From NCBI RefSeq assembly GCF_005938675.2, contig NZ_VCCH02000003.1, forward strand, positions 124,001 through 188,000: a DNA stretch of 64,000 bases, given 5' to 3'. The notes under the pieces were generated by a model, which was given only the letters and a program-made list of their open reading frames with translations, was not told where the DNA came from and searched no databases. The first letter of the stretch is position 1. The number at the start of each line of letters is the position of its first letter. Source of the DNA: Mycobacterium sp. KBS0706 (GTDB lineage Bacteria; Pseudomonadota; Alphaproteobacteria; DSM-16000; Inquilinaceae). The translations under genes were made by a program, and so were the position numbers. Positions 46,930 through 57,618 of the stretch are shown here, piece after piece.

Positions 46930-47553
46930 CTATCCTGGCCGCGATCCTACGCGTGCGGCACGCAGGCGCACCGCCGTCAGGATGGCAAAGAACGGGCCGC
47001 CGATCGCCGCGCCGATCAGGATATAAGGGAACAGTCCGAACCAGGCCGCCGGCGCGAACAGGTACAGCGCGTCGTCGAAATCGAAGCCGAGGATGCCGAC
47101 ATAGGCCTTGGTCTCGACCGCGCCCGCCGCCTCCAGCTTCGCCGACAGGATCGACGCCGCCAGCACCCCGGCGCTGGCCAGCAGACCCAGCAGAGGCCCG
47201 GCCTCGCCCAGCCAGCTGGTGCGCAGGCCGATGCCGATCGCCAGGAACATCAGCGCGTTGACCGAGAGGTCGCAGATCGTGTCGTAGAGATGGCCGAAGG
47301 GCGAGGAGCTGTTGCCGAGCCGCGCCAGCTCGCCATCCGCCCGGTCGAGCAGGCAGGAGATCAGCCAGATCACCCCGCCCCAGACGGTCCATTGCGCATC
47401 GCCGACGGCGAAGGCGGCGCAGCTGGCCAGGCCGGTGATGAGGCGCGCCGTGGTCAGGTGGTTCGGCGTGACCGGGGTGCCGACCAGGGGCCGCACCATC
47501 ATCCGGGTCAGGCGGTGGGTCCAGGAGGTATGGGGCTGGGTGTAGATCGACAT
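46930..47553 (-). CDS. CDP-alcohol phosphatidyltransferase family protein
   Basis: Membrane enzyme of phospholipid synthesis, 207 residues with about six membrane segments. The catalytic signature D-x2-D-G-x2-A-R-x8-G-x3-D-x3-D is complete, beginning DRADGELARLG near residue 70 and ending FGHLYDTICD. Product could be a phosphatidylinositol-, glycerol- or other phosphatidyl-alcohol; the sequence does not decide. Its start directly abuts the stop of the upstream membrane protein gene, so both are coupled. Confidence 0.88.
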   Translation of the reverse strand: MSIYTQPHTSWTHRLTRMMVRPLVGTPVTPNHLTTARLITGLASCAAFAVGDAQWTVWGGVIWLISCLLDRADGELARLGNSSSPFGHLYDTICDLSVNALMFLAIGIGLRTSWLGEAGPLLGLLASAGVLAASILSAKLEAAGAVETKAYVGILGFDFDDALYLFAPAAWFGLFPYILIGAAIGGPFFAILTAVRLRAARVGSRPG

Positions 47554-48555
47554 CTATGCCTGCTCGCGTGCGACATCCGGCGTCCGCAGCAGGCGCCGGC
47601 CTTCGATGAGGTACCAGATCAGCAGCGCCGGCGCATGCAGCAGCAGCTCGCGGATGCGCTTGACCAGCGCCACCGACAAAGCGAGCTCCGGCGGCAGGCC
47701 GAACATCACGCCCAGCGCCAGGATGCTGCCGTCCTGGATGCCGAGGGCGCCCGGCACCAGGAAGGCGGCGGTCCGCACGGCCTGGCCGATGCTCTCCATC
47801 ACCAGCGCCTCGGCGAAGCCGATATCCGCGCCCAGCACGTGCAGCGCCAGCCAGATCTCGCCGGCACCGAACAGCCAGGAGGCGAGGTGCAGGACGGCGG
47901 CCCGGGCCATGGCGCCGCGGTCGCGATAGATCGCCAGCACCGTGTCATGCAGACCGGATAGCGAGTTGAGGGCCGGCCAGTCGAACTCCCGGGCGATCCG
48001 GCCCAGCAGCGTCTCGAACAGCCGGAACATGCCCCAGCGCTGCGCCAGGATGAAGCCAATGCCCATCAGCACCGCGATGCCGAGGCCGATCGCGGCCCAG
48101 CCCAGCTCGTCGCCGCCGCCGATCGCGATCAGCACCACCAAGCCGATGGCGAAGAACAGGATCTGGGTCAGGAATTCGAGGGTCAGGTCGACCAGCATGC
48201 CGGCGCCGGCCGGCAGCGTGCCGGCGCCGTGCTGCGCCAGCACCCGGGCGCCCAGCACGTTGCCGCCGACCTGGGCGACCGGCAGCACGGCATTGGCCGA
48301 TTCCCGCACCAGCCGCGCCCACAGGAAGATCCCCGGCCCGGCCGACCACAGCGGCCGCATCGCGGCGCGCCAGGCCAGTGCCGAGCAGCCCATCGCCAGG
48401 ACGTGGGAGGCGACCACCAGCAGGATGCCGCCGCTGGCGCCCAGCAGCAGCTTCAGCACCGCTTCGGCGTTCTGGGCGGCGACCAGCCAGATGATGGCGC
48501 ACAGCCCGGCCAGCCCGACCACGGCGGTGGCGATCCTGATCGCAGGGCGGTTCAC
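47554..48555 (-). CDS. LPG synthase-TM/HpnL-like membrane protein
   Basis: Polytopic protein of 333 residues with about eight membrane segments. The conserved RESANAVLPVAQVGGNVLGA near residue 83 and GIQDGSILALG near residue 285 place it with the lysylphosphatidylglycerol-synthase membrane domain family, particularly HpnL, implicated in hopanoid transport. No hopanoid synthesis genes are in the window, so the ligand is not proven. It starts at a GTG and is followed immediately by the CDP-alcohol phosphotransferase, hinting at a common role in membrane lipid assembly. Confidence 0.82.
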   Translation of the reverse strand: MNRPAIRIATAVVGLAGLCAIIWLVAAQNAEAVLKLLLGASGGILLVVASHVLAMGCSALAWRAAMRPLWSAGPGIFLWARLVRESANAVLPVAQVGGNVLGARVLAQHGAGTLPAGAGMLVDLTLEFLTQILFFAIGLVVLIAIGGGDELGWAAIGLGIAVLMGIGFILAQRWGMFRLFETLLGRIAREFDWPALNSLSGLHDTVLAIYRDRGAMARAAVLHLASWLFGAGEIWLALHVLGADIGFAEALVMESIGQAVRTAAFLVPGALGIQDGSILALGVMFGLPPELALSVALVKRIRELLLHAPALLIWYLIEGRRLLRTPDVAREQA

Positions 48556-48808
48556 GACGCGGCGCCGGTCTTCGCGGTCAGGAGATCAAGGCGGATCGGC
48601 ATGTCGGCTCCTCTCGGGCGGGCGGATTTAGGGGTCCGGCCGGGCCGGAGTCAATCGATCGCAGGCCCCTGGCCGGCGCCGACGGCCGGCCATTCCCTAA
48701 TCAGATTCGTACAAACATCAGACGATTTGACAGCGGCGGTTCCAAAATGCTGGCCTCAGGCGCCCGTGCTGGATATGGTGCGGACAAAGTTTGCGCAGTG
48801 GAGGAAAC

Positions 48809-49942
<1,134 letters not shown>

Positions 49943-49943
49943 T

Positions 49944-50450
49944 ATGCTGACGGCCAGGGTCCTCAAGATCCTGGCCACAGCCGGTGTTGCGCTGTTCTTC
50001 ACCCTGGTCGCGGTCGGCAACCTGACCGATTACGGCTCCAACTTCGTCTTCGTCCGGCACGTGCTGGCGATGGACACGACCTTCCGATCGCCCGCCCTGA
50101 TGTGGCGGGCGATCGATGTTCCGTGGGCCGCCCATCTGGCCTATGCCCTGATCATCGCCTGGCAGGTCGCCACCGCCCTCGTCTGCTGGGCCGGCGCGGT
50201 GCGCATGGGGCTGCGCTGGGACGCGCCCGCCGCCGTCTTCGCCCGGACCAAGACCCTGGCGCTGGCCGGCGTCGGCATGGGCTTCCTGCTCTACGCCTTC
50301 GGCTTCGTCGCCATCGGCGGCGAATGGTTCGCCATGTGGCAGTCCAAGGAATGGAACGGCCAGGCGTCCGCCCATAACTTCCTGACCATCGCCGGCATCG
50401 TCTTGCTGTTCCTGAACCAGCGGGACGAGGAGCTGCCGTACGATATTTGA
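49944..50450 (+). CDS. DUF2165 family membrane protein
   Basis: A 168-residue protein with four membrane segments. The conserved block NLTDYGSNFVFVRHVLAMDT, then WRAIDVPW, identifies the DUF2165 family, whose function is not known. The ATG overlaps the region of the ATPase stop (TGATATG), so the two genes are coupled, although a link to transport is only inference. Confidence 0.85.
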   Translation: MLTARVLKILATAGVALFFTLVAVGNLTDYGSNFVFVRHVLAMDTTFRSPALMWRAIDVPWAAHLAYALIIAWQVATALVCWAGAVRMGLRWDAPAAVFARTKTLALAGVGMGFLLYAFGFVAIGGEWFAMWQSKEWNGQASAHNFLTIAGIVLLFLNQRDEELPYDI

Positions 50451-50483
50451 GCGGCCCGATTGCCACTGCCGTTCGCGCCTCGC

Positions 50484-50501
50484 GATGACGACGCTGTCAT
50501 C
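50484..50501. repeat. short intergenic hairpin GATGAC/GTCATC
   Basis: GATGAC-GACGCT-GTCATC in the 196-bp gap between the DUF2165 and GNAT genes. It may be the remnant of a palindromic repeat; nothing else is evident in the gap. Confidence 0.35.
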
Positions 50502-50646
50502 GGCGTGCCGGTATGAGATCCGACACAGGACTCTTTGACCGCCCGCCGCGATCGGGTACAGGTTCTTGACCCGTTCGCAGCACCGATGCCGTCCATGAGT
50601 CTGTTCCTTCCCCGACACGGCGAGAGATCGCCCTCCCCGGCCCGGC

Positions 50647-51225
50647 ATGAGCGATGATCATCCCGAACCCGCGGCCGGACCGGCCCCGGTCGCGCTGAAG
50701 CTGGCGGACGAGCGCATCGCCGATGCGGTCGACCCGTCGATCGGCCTCAACGCGCTGAAGATCGTGGACCTGCCGATCATCGCCCGCTGGCTGGAGCGGC
50801 CGCATGTCATGCGCTGGTGGGGCGACCCGGAGGAGGAGCTGGCGCAGATCGCGGCCCACATCGTCGAAGCGAACATCGCGCCGTTCCTGGCCTGCGAGGG
50901 CAGCCGGCCGATCGGCTACATGCATGTCTACCATGCCAACCCCGACTCGTACTGGGCCGCGCACCAGCTGCCGCGCGAGACCTTCGGCATCGACCTGTTC
51001 CTGGGCGAGACCGACGTGATCGGCCGCGGCATGGGCACCCGGCTGATCAGGCTGGTGCTGCGCCGCCTGCTGGCCCTGCCGGAGACGGCGCGGATCCAGG
51101 TCGATCCGGCTCCGGCCAACGCCGCCGCGATCCGCGCCTATGAAAAGGCCGGGTTCCAGCGCCGCGGGCCGATCGACACGCCGGACGGCGCCGCCCTGTA
51201 CATGACGATCGACCGCGAGGGCTGA
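50647..51225 (+). CDS. GNAT N-acetyltransferase, AAC(6')/IucB-like
   Basis: Acetyl-CoA-dependent acetyltransferase of 192 residues. The acetyl-CoA loop is [20 protein letters not shown] (about 124-143), and the C-terminal [23 protein letters not shown] is the usual beta-alpha finish. The start of the domain ([24 protein letters not shown]) resembles aminoglycoside 6'-acetyltransferases and siderophore IucB-type enzymes. Drug resistance is not implied; many such proteins have other substrates. It starts eight bases before glutaminase and is likely cotranscribed with it. Confidence 0.85.
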   Translation: MSDDHPEPAAGPAPVALKLADERIADAVDPSIGLNALKIVDLPIIARWLERPHVMRWWGDPEEELAQIAAHIVEANIAPFLACEGSRPIGYMHVYHANPDSYWAAHQLPRETFGIDLFLGETDVIGRGMGTRLIRLVLRRLLALPETARIQVDPAPANAAAIRAYEKAGFQRRGPIDTPDGAALYMTIDREG

Positions 51226-51232
51226 GCCGGAC

Positions 51233-52156
51233 ATGCCGGATCTAGGCGAAGCCGTCGGCGAGATCGCCGACGCCCTGGCGCGGGAGCAGCATCGCGGCGA
51301 GGTCGCGACCTACATCCCGGAGCTGGCGAAGGTCGATCCCGGCCAATTCGGCATCGCGGTCGCCACCCTCGACGGTGGCGTCCATGTCGCCGGCGACGCC
51401 GAGGTGCCGTTCTCGATCCAGAGCGTCTCCAAGGTCTTCACCCTGACGCTGGCGCTCGGCGCCGTCGGCGACGCGCTGTGGCGGCGGGTGGGGCGCGAGC
51501 CGTCGGGCAACGCCTTCAACTCGATCGTCCAGCTCGAGCACGAGCAGGGCGTGCCGCGCAACCCCTTCATCAATGCCGGCGCGCTGGTGGTGACCGATGT
51601 CGTCCTGGCCGGGCACCAGCCGCGCGAGGCGATCGGGTCGATCCTGCGCTTCATCCGCTGGCTGGCCGATGACGAGAGCATCGCCATCGACGAGAAAGTG
51701 GCGCGGTCCGAGGCCGGCACCGCCTACCGCAACATGGCGCTGGCCGCCTATATGAAGTCCTTCGGCAACCTGCTGCATCCGGTGGAGCTGACGCTCGGCG
51801 TCTATGTCCACCAATGCGCCATCGCCATGACCTGCCGGCAGCTGGCCACCGCCGGGCGGTTCCTGGCCGATGGCGGGCTGTCGACCGGGCACCGCGTGGT
51901 GTCGCCGGAGCGGGCGCGGCGGATCAATGCGCTGATGCTGACCTGCGGCCATTACGACGGCTCCGGCGACTTCGCCTTCCGCGTCGGCCTGCCGGGCAAG
52001 AGCGGCGTCGGCGGCGGCATCCTGGCGATCGTGCCGGGCCGCGCCGCGGTCGCGGTCTGGTCGCCCGGGCTGAACCAGCACGGCAACTCGCTGCTCGGCA
52101 CCCTGGCGCTGGAGCGGCTGGCCAAGGCCATGGGCTGGTCCGTCTTCGGACCCTGA
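51233..52156 (+). CDS. glsA: glutaminase
   Basis: Hydrolyses L-glutamine to glutamate and ammonia. The 307-residue protein is a beta-lactamase-fold glutaminase: the nucleophile and its lysine are in [10 protein letters not shown] (SxxK) near residue 63, followed by [23 protein letters not shown] and the C-terminal [13 protein letters not shown]. Length is typical. It follows the GNAT gene by seven bases and converges with the GMC oxidoreductase gene. Confidence 0.96.
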   Translation: MPDLGEAVGEIADALAREQHRGEVATYIPELAKVDPGQFGIAVATLDGGVHVAGDAEVPFSIQSVSKVFTLTLALGAVGDALWRRVGREPSGNAFNSIVQLEHEQGVPRNPFINAGALVVTDVVLAGHQPREAIGSILRFIRWLADDESIAIDEKVARSEAGTAYRNMALAAYMKSFGNLLHPVELTLGVYVHQCAIAMTCRQLATAGRFLADGGLSTGHRVVSPERARRINALMLTCGHYDGSGDFAFRVGLPGKSGVGGGILAIVPGRAAVAVWSPGLNQHGNSLLGTLALERLAKAMGWSVFGP

Positions 52157-52173
52157 TGGCGCGGCGGGCGTGG

Positions 52174-53865
52174 TCAGGCCGCGGCTCGCCGGAACCGTGA
52201 CTTCGTCCGGGCAGATCGCGGCCCGGCCACGGTGTCGACAGCCAGCGGAACGTTCATCTCACGCTGTTTCCGCAGATGATCGGCAAGGCGCAGCGCCAGG
52301 GCGGCGATGGTCAGCGTTGGCATGTCATTGCCGCCGGTCGGGAACACCGAGCTGCTGGCGACGTAGAGATTGTGCAGGCCGTGCACGCGGCAGTCGGTGT
52401 CGACCACGCCCAGCCGCGGATCGGGGTCCATCCGTGTCGTTCCCATGTGATGCCAGCACCAGCCGAGGGCATCGCGCCACCGATCTTCCGCGAGATCGGC
52501 GTCCCCAAGCTCGACGATGCCGAGACCGGCAGTCTCGATCCCCTGCTTCAGCAGCGAAAGCATGCGCAAATGGGTTCGCCGTTCCAGCGCGCCGATCCGC
52601 CAGTGCATTCGAACCTGATTGCAGCCGAAACGGTCTCGCATCTCGGACAGGGTGACCCGGCTTTCGGGATCAGGGGCCGGCTCGAGCACGCTGACCAGGT
52701 CGAAATACTTCGGCGCGGGTGCGATGATGCCGCGACGACGCAGCAGGATCCGCGCCATGCTCGGCACACCGGCGATGACAGCCCGCGCGTCACAGGCATC
52801 GATCGCCAGTGACCGGCGATGCAGCGCCGCGAGAATGCGCCGCGCGCTTTCAAGTGCCGGATGGTCGTCCTCCGGGTGGAACGCGAACAGGTAGCTCCGG
52901 CACTGCAGCAGCCCTTCCGCCCGCTGCATCCGCTCCGACAGGCCGAAATAGGCACTGGCACAGGTCCCCTCGATGGCGAGGCGCGGGTTGTGGAAGCTGT
53001 ACCGCGCATCCTGGAACACACGCCGCCGGTATGGGTCATGCAGCCGGACCCGGCCCAGCGGAATCCGGGGATGCTCCATGAAGTAGCGCCCGACCAGGTC
53101 ACGGGCATTGCCGAGGCCGGCCGGCTGAACATCGTTCGACAGCAGCAGCAGCCGCGCGTTCTCGATTCCGCCGGCGGCCAGGATCACCTCCCGGCCGGCG
53201 ACGAAGAGCGTCTTTCCATCCTCCGTCCGCACCCGGACGCCTGTGGCCCGGGTCCCGGAGTCGTCGGTCGCCACGCCGACGGCATTGGCGTGCAGCAGCA
53301 GCCTGATCGTCGGCGATCGCTCCAGCTCCGTCCTGAACACGGTCCCGAGGCGCACCGGCGGGCTGAAATGGGCGATCAGCGTCTCGATCGCGTCCGAGTT
53401 CAATGTCAGGGTCTGGACCCGCCCCGACAGCCCGTCGAGCCAGAAGGCGAGGTCGTGCGGCAGATGCCCGACCTGCAGCAGGTCGCGGGCCCGCGCATAG
53501 GCTTCCGAGAGATCCGCCAGCGGAAACGGCCAGCCGCTGCCGCCCACCCAGGGACGGGGATTGAAATCGATCAGGGAGAAGGGCCGGCACCAGCCGCCCC
53601 AGCAGTTCGAGCTGCCGCCGACATAGCGGCTGCGGGTGTTGACCAGGTCGTAGGGAATGCCGGTCGACTCTCCCGCATAGAGGGATTGCGACGCGATATC
53701 GGCACTCCAGCCGCCGCCTTCGATCAGGCAGGTCGATATTCCCGCCCGGCCGAATTCCCGGGCCAATGCAATTCCGGCGACACCGGCGCCGACGATGCAG
53801 ATCTCAGAATTGACGATCAGCGAGTCAGGGAGGCTGCGCCCGTCGACGATCATGGAGGCCTTCAT
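52174..53865 (-). CDS. GMC family FAD-dependent oxidoreductase
   Basis: Alcohol/sugar oxidoreductase of 563 residues. FAD-binding VGAGVAGIALAREFGRAG lies near residue 24, the VGGSSNCWGGW loop near 82, and the AAGGIENARLLLLSN segment near 215. The C-terminal domain has HHMGTTRMDPDPRLGVVDTD and PTGGNDMPTLT, which hold the catalytic His and Asn. Substrate unknown. It is divergent from a LysR regulator across 223 bp that contain a perfect dyad. Confidence 0.88.
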   Translation of the reverse strand: MKASMIVDGRSLPDSLIVNSEICIVGAGVAGIALAREFGRAGISTCLIEGGGWSADIASQSLYAGESTGIPYDLVNTRSRYVGGSSNCWGGWCRPFSLIDFNPRPWVGGSGWPFPLADLSEAYARARDLLQVGHLPHDLAFWLDGLSGRVQTLTLNSDAIETLIAHFSPPVRLGTVFRTELERSPTIRLLLHANAVGVATDDSGTRATGVRVRTEDGKTLFVAGREVILAAGGIENARLLLLSNDVQPAGLGNARDLVGRYFMEHPRIPLGRVRLHDPYRRRVFQDARYSFHNPRLAIEGTCASAYFGLSERMQRAEGLLQCRSYLFAFHPEDDHPALESARRILAALHRRSLAIDACDARAVIAGVPSMARILLRRRGIIAPAPKYFDLVSVLEPAPDPESRVTLSEMRDRFGCNQVRMHWRIGALERRTHLRMLSLLKQGIETAGLGIVELGDADLAEDRWRDALGWCWHHMGTTRMDPDPRLGVVDTDCRVHGLHNLYVASSSVFPTGGNDMPTLTIAALALRLADHLRKQREMNVPLAVDTVAGPRSARTKSRFRRAAA

Positions 53866-54041
53866 GAACCGAAGACAGTTGATGACCCCGGCCGGAATGG
53901 CCTCTCTCGCCCCTGAGACGATAGGATTTCATGTCTGCGTGCCACGAGGAATGCGGTTTGTGGTTGTATCGACGTAAGAGGTACGGCGGTCATCAGCCGG
54001 GAGAAGCCGAACCTGCTATTCACCTTTCGGCCGAAGCGAAG

Positions 54042-54060
54042 CCGCAGCACTATGCTGCGG
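54042..54060. promoter_or_regulatory. dyad between the GMC and LysR genes
   Basis: CCGCAGCA-CTA-TGCTGCGG is a perfect 8-bp inverted repeat 28 bp upstream of the LysR start; a shorter palindrome TTCGGCCGAA precedes it (54026-54035). It could be the regulator's binding site or an RNA hairpin. The rest of the gap shows nothing clear. Confidence 0.4.
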
Positions 54061-54088
54061 ATCGGTCACCGCACACACTCCACGCCAA

Positions 54089-54982
54089 ATGCCGCGCCGT
54101 CTTCCGTCGCTCCCCGCCCTGCGTGCCTTCGAGGCGGCCGGCCGGCATCTGAGCTTCCGCCGCGCCGCCGAGGAGCTGCTGGTGACGCCGAGCGCGATCA
54201 GCCACCAGGTGCAGCGGCTGGAGCGGGAGCTCGGCACCGCCCTCTTCGTCCGTAAGACCCGCGCCATCGCCCTGACCCCGGCCGGCGAGCGCTATCTCGA
54301 CGGGGTGCGCCGCGCCTTCGACCTGCTGGCCGAAGAGACCCGCGCCGTCCGGGCGCCGGAGCGGGCGGTGCTGCGGGTCAGCCTGCTGGTCTCCTTCGCC
54401 ACCCATTGGCTGGTGCCGCGGCTGGGCCGCTTCGCCGCGGCGCATCCGGAGATCGAGCTGCGGCTGGAGCCGTCCAACGCCCTGGCGGATCTGAAGGGCG
54501 GCGAGGCCGACCTGGCGATCCGCTACGGCACCGGCGGCTGGCCCGAGGTCGAGGCGACGCTGCTGCTGGCCGACCGCATCGCCCCGGTGGTCAGCCCGGC
54601 GCTGCTGCAGCGCGGGCCGCAGATCGCGACGCCGGCCGACCTGCTGCACCACACCCTGCTGCTGTCCTACGCCCGCGAGCCGATCGAATGGCCGGTCTGG
54701 TCGGCGGCGCATGGCTTCGATCTGGCCCGCGCCCGCACCCTGATGCTGCACGACTACAACATCGTGCTGGAGGCGGCCCTGGCCGGCCAGGGTGTGGCCA
54801 TGGGCCGGCACGCGCTGATCGGTGAGCGGCTGCGCAGCGGCGCGCTGGTCGAGCCGCTGGGCGGCCCGCCCTTCGCCCCGCCCGGCCTGGGCTACTGGCT
54901 GGTGACCCGACCCGGCCCTCTGCCCCCGCCGGTCACCGACTTCACCGACTGGATCCGCGGCGAGGCGGCAGAGCCTGCGTAA
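54089..54982 (+). CDS. LysR-family transcriptional regulator (GcvA-like)
   Basis: DNA-binding regulator of 297 residues. The N-terminal helix-turn-helix (LPSLPALRAFEAAGRHLSFR, then ELLVTPSAISHQVQRLERELG) begins with the LPxLxALRxFEAAxRHLSF pattern of the GcvA subgroup; residues about 92-295 are the two-lobed effector domain. It is divergent from the GMC oxidoreductase, its most likely target, and followed by a HAD phosphatase gene. Confidence 0.92.
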   Translation: MPRRLPSLPALRAFEAAGRHLSFRRAAEELLVTPSAISHQVQRLERELGTALFVRKTRAIALTPAGERYLDGVRRAFDLLAEETRAVRAPERAVLRVSLLVSFATHWLVPRLGRFAAAHPEIELRLEPSNALADLKGGEADLAIRYGTGGWPEVEATLLLADRIAPVVSPALLQRGPQIATPADLLHHTLLLSYAREPIEWPVWSAAHGFDLARARTLMLHDYNIVLEAALAGQGVAMGRHALIGERLRSGALVEPLGGPPFAPPGLGYWLVTRPGPLPPPVTDFTDWIRGEAAEPA

Positions 54983-55061
54983 ACGGATGGCGCCCATGCC
55001 GCGGGCGGCGCTGGCACGCTTCGCCGCGCTGGGGCATCGTGCCCGCCGCCCCGACGACGTC

Positions 55062-55739
55062 ATGGATGACCCGATGCTGACGCAGCGAAGCTATGCCGCC
55101 TTCCTGTTCGACATGGACGGCACCCTGCTGGACAGCATCGCCTCGGCCGTCCGCGTCTGGACCCGCTGGGCCGAGCGGCACGGGCTGGACGCCGCGGCGG
55201 TGGTCGAGACCATGCATGGCGTGCGCGCGATCGAAACCATCCGCCGCTGGGGCGTGCCGGATGTGGAGCGCGAAGCCGCCGAGCTGACCCAGGCCGAGAT
55301 CGACGATGTCGATGGCGTCGTCGCCATCGCCGGGGTGGAGCGCTTCCTGAGCGTCCTGCCGCCGGACCGCTGGGCGATCGTCACCTCGGCGCCGCGGGCG
55401 CTGGCGGCCAAGCGCCTCGCCGCGGCCGGACTGGTCCCGCCCGCCGTGCTGGTCACCGCCGAGGATGTCGCCCGTGGCAAGCCGGCACCTGACGGATTCC
55501 TGGCCGCGGCGAAGCGGCTGGGCGCCGACGCCGAGGACTGCCTGGTCTGGGAGGATGCGCCGGCCGGCATCGCCTCGGCCGAGGCGTCGGGCGCGTCCGT
55601 CATGGTCGTCGGCGCCACCCACCACCGCCCGATGGCGACGCGCCATCCGGTGATCGCCGACTACGAGGACCTGACGGTCACGCTCAACGGCGCCGGCCGG
55701 CTCGTCCTCGGCCTGCAGGTGAATCAGAGTCGTCCATAG
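55062..55739 (+). CDS. HAD-superfamily phosphatase, beta-phosphoglucomutase-like
   Basis: Small-molecule phosphatase, about 225 residues. Motif I FLFDMDGTLLDS is near residue 14, motif II VTSAPR near 107, the motif III Lys in GKPAPDGFL near 140, and motif IV WEDAPAGIASAEASG near 163; all are intact. The subfamily includes sugar-phosphate phosphatases. The start is uncertain: ATG at 55062 fits the family length, while a frame from 54987 would put the start four bases after the LysR stop. Confidence 0.86.
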   Translation: MDDPMLTQRSYAAFLFDMDGTLLDSIASAVRVWTRWAERHGLDAAAVVETMHGVRAIETIRRWGVPDVEREAAELTQAEIDDVDGVVAIAGVERFLSVLPPDRWAIVTSAPRALAAKRLAAAGLVPPAVLVTAEDVARGKPAPDGFLAAAKRLGADAEDCLVWEDAPAGIASAEASGASVMVVGATHHRPMATRHPVIADYEDLTVTLNGAGRLVLGLQVNQSRP

Positions 55740-55814
55740 GACGAAAACTTCGCATTCGTCGCGGCCGGCCGGCGGCGGCTAGCATCCGGGTTTCCGACAC
55801 CGAGGACCCCGACC

Positions 55815-56285
55815 ATGCCGAAGACCATCGCCGAGGCCGTCGCCGCCCTGGGCCATGAGCTGCCCGCGGCCCCTGCCCCCGCCGCCAACTACGTGCCTTA
55901 CGTCCAGGCCGGCAATCTGCTGTTCATCTCCGGCCAGATCTCGCAGGATCGCAACGGCCCGGCCTGGCTCGGCCATCTCGGCGACACCGTCTCGCTCGAG
56001 GACGGGCAGAAGGCGGCCCAGGCCTGCGCGCTGGCCGTCCTGGCCCAGGTCGCGGCCGCGACCGGCGGCGAGCTCGCCCGCATCCGCCGCGTCGCCAAGC
56101 TCGGCGTCTTCGTCGCCTCGGCGCCGGGCTTCACCCAGCAGCCGCAGGTCGGCAACGGCGCCTCGGACCTGATCGCCGCCGTGTTCGGCGACAAGGGCAA
56201 GCATGCCCGCGCCGCGGTCGGCGTGGCCGCCCTGCCGCGCGGCGTCTCGGTCGAGGTCGAGGCCGTGGTCGAGCTCGAGGACTGA
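55815..56285 (+). CDS. RidA family protein
   Basis: Member of the YjgF/YER057c/UK114 family, 156 residues. Canonical RidA deaminates reactive enamine/imine intermediates made by PLP enzymes. The family signature is seen in GNLLFISGQISQDRNG and in RGVSVEVEAVVEL at the C-terminus. The catalytic Arg of canonical RidA falls in ALPRGVSVEVE. It lies three bases upstream of a PLP-dependent class V aminotransferase, a fitting neighbour for an enamine scavenger. Confidence 0.92.
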   Translation: MPKTIAEAVAALGHELPAAPAPAANYVPYVQAGNLLFISGQISQDRNGPAWLGHLGDTVSLEDGQKAAQACALAVLAQVAAATGGELARIRRVAKLGVFVASAPGFTQQPQVGNGASDLIAAVFGDKGKHARAAVGVAALPRGVSVEVEAVVELED

Positions 56286-56287
56286 CC

Positions 56288-57457
56288 ATGGATGTAGCAC
56301 GGCTGCGCGCGGAGACGCCCGGCATCGACCGGGTGCTGCACTTCAACCATGCCGGCGGCTCGCTGCCGCCGCAGCCGGTGCTGGATGCGGTGCTGGCCCA
56401 TCTGCAGCGCGAGGCGGTCTCCGGCCCGATCGAGGCCGGCCAGGCCGCGACACCAGCGCTGGAGGAGGCTCGCGCCGACGCAGCGGCGCTGATCGGCGCG
56501 ACGCCGGCCGAGATCGCTTTCACCAGCAGCGCCACCCAGGGCTGGGGCCTGGCCTTCGCGGGGCTGCCGCTGGCCGCCGGCGACCGCATCCTGGTCGGCC
56601 GGCAGGAATGGGGCGGCAACCTGACCACCCTGCAGCGCGCCGCGTCCCGCACCGGCGCGGTGATCGAGGTGATCCCCTGCGACGACACCGGCCGGGCCTC
56701 GCCCGAGGCGCTGGCCGCGATGATCGACGACCGGGTGAAACTGGTGTCGCTGACCTGGATCGGCGCCAATGGCGGGCTGATCAACCCGGCTGCGGAAATC
56801 GGGCAGGTCGCCCGCGCCGCCGGCGTGCCGTATTTCGTCGATGCCTCGCAGGCCATCGGCCAGATCCCGATCGACGTCGCACAGCTCGGCTGCGACGTGC
56901 TGATCGCGCCCGGCCGCAAGCATCTGCGCGGGCCGCGCGGCACCGGGCTGCTCTATGTCCGGCGAGCTTTCCTCGACCGGCTGGACCCGCCCTATCACGA
57001 CGCCCGCACCGCCGCCTGGACGCCGGACGGCCCGCGACTGCAGGACGGCGCCCTGCGCTTCGAGGCCGGCGACTTCCCGATGGCGCTGCGGCTCGGCCTC
57101 GGCGCCGCCATCCGATATGCCCGTGGCATCGGCATCGATGCCATCCGCGCCCGCCTCGACGGGCTGGCGCAGGGGCTGCGCGGCCGTCTGGCGGCGATCC
57201 CCGGCGTGACCGTGCACGACCGCGGCGTCGAGCGCGCTGCCCTGGTGTCCTTCGCCGTCGAAAGCGTCGTTCCGGCGGCGCTGCGCCAGAGCCTGGCGTC
57301 CGAGGGGATCACCATCGCCGTCAACGGCGTGGCCTACACCCCGCTGGACATGACCGCGCGCGGCCTCGGCGACATCTGCCGTGCCGCCGTCTCCTACCTG
57401 CACACCGAGGCGGAGCTGGACCGCCTGGCCGAGGCGGTGGCGGCCGCCCGCCCCTGA
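56288..57457 (+). CDS. class V aminotransferase-fold PLP enzyme
   Basis: PLP-dependent enzyme of the cysteine desulfurase/isopenicillin epimerase group, 389 residues. The PLP-binding lysine lies in APGRKHLRGPRGTG near residue 205, preceded by the conserved FVDASQAIGQIPIDV. The N-terminal FNHAGGSLPPQPVLDA matches epimerase-like members rather than IscS; there is no catalytic Cys loop. Substrate unknown. Cotranscribed with the RidA gene. Confidence 0.88.
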   Translation: MDVARLRAETPGIDRVLHFNHAGGSLPPQPVLDAVLAHLQREAVSGPIEAGQAATPALEEARADAAALIGATPAEIAFTSSATQGWGLAFAGLPLAAGDRILVGRQEWGGNLTTLQRAASRTGAVIEVIPCDDTGRASPEALAAMIDDRVKLVSLTWIGANGGLINPAAEIGQVARAAGVPYFVDASQAIGQIPIDVAQLGCDVLIAPGRKHLRGPRGTGLLYVRRAFLDRLDPPYHDARTAAWTPDGPRLQDGALRFEAGDFPMALRLGLGAAIRYARGIGIDAIRARLDGLAQGLRGRLAAIPGVTVHDRGVERAALVSFAVESVVPAALRQSLASEGITIAVNGVAYTPLDMTARGLGDICRAAVSYLHTEAELDRLAEAVAAARP

Positions 57458-57469
57458 CGCCTGACTCGT

Positions 57470-57605
57470 GTTGCCTCTCCCGCCTGGCGGGAGAGGTCGG
57501 ACGTCCGCAGGACGGCCGGGTGAGGGTTGGTCCCGGCCTCGACAAACTCCCCTCACCCGGAGCCGCTTCGCGTCTCCGACCTCTCCCGCAAGCGGGAGAG
57601 GCAAC
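57470..57605. repeat. long palindromic repeat, type B, copy 1
   Basis: 136-bp element with ends GTTGCCTCTCCCGCC and the complementary GGGAGAGGCAAC, and inner hairpins of each arm (CTCTCCCGCCTGGCGGGAGAG at left, in part; CTCTCCCGCAAGCGGGAGAG at right). A second copy is at 60696-60825. It separates two converging genes. Confidence 0.85.
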
Positions 57606-57618
57606 GCCAAGCGTGACT

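Noticed and set aside
50647..51225. Aminoglycoside resistance gene
   Set aside because: The protein is AAC(6')-like but chromosomal, with ordinary base composition and no mobile element nearby; substrate cannot be inferred.
53866..54088. 73-codon frame in the gap between the GMC and LysR genes
   Set aside because: No ribosome site, overlaps the dyad and the LysR start, and reads as low-complexity sequence without a recognisable pattern.
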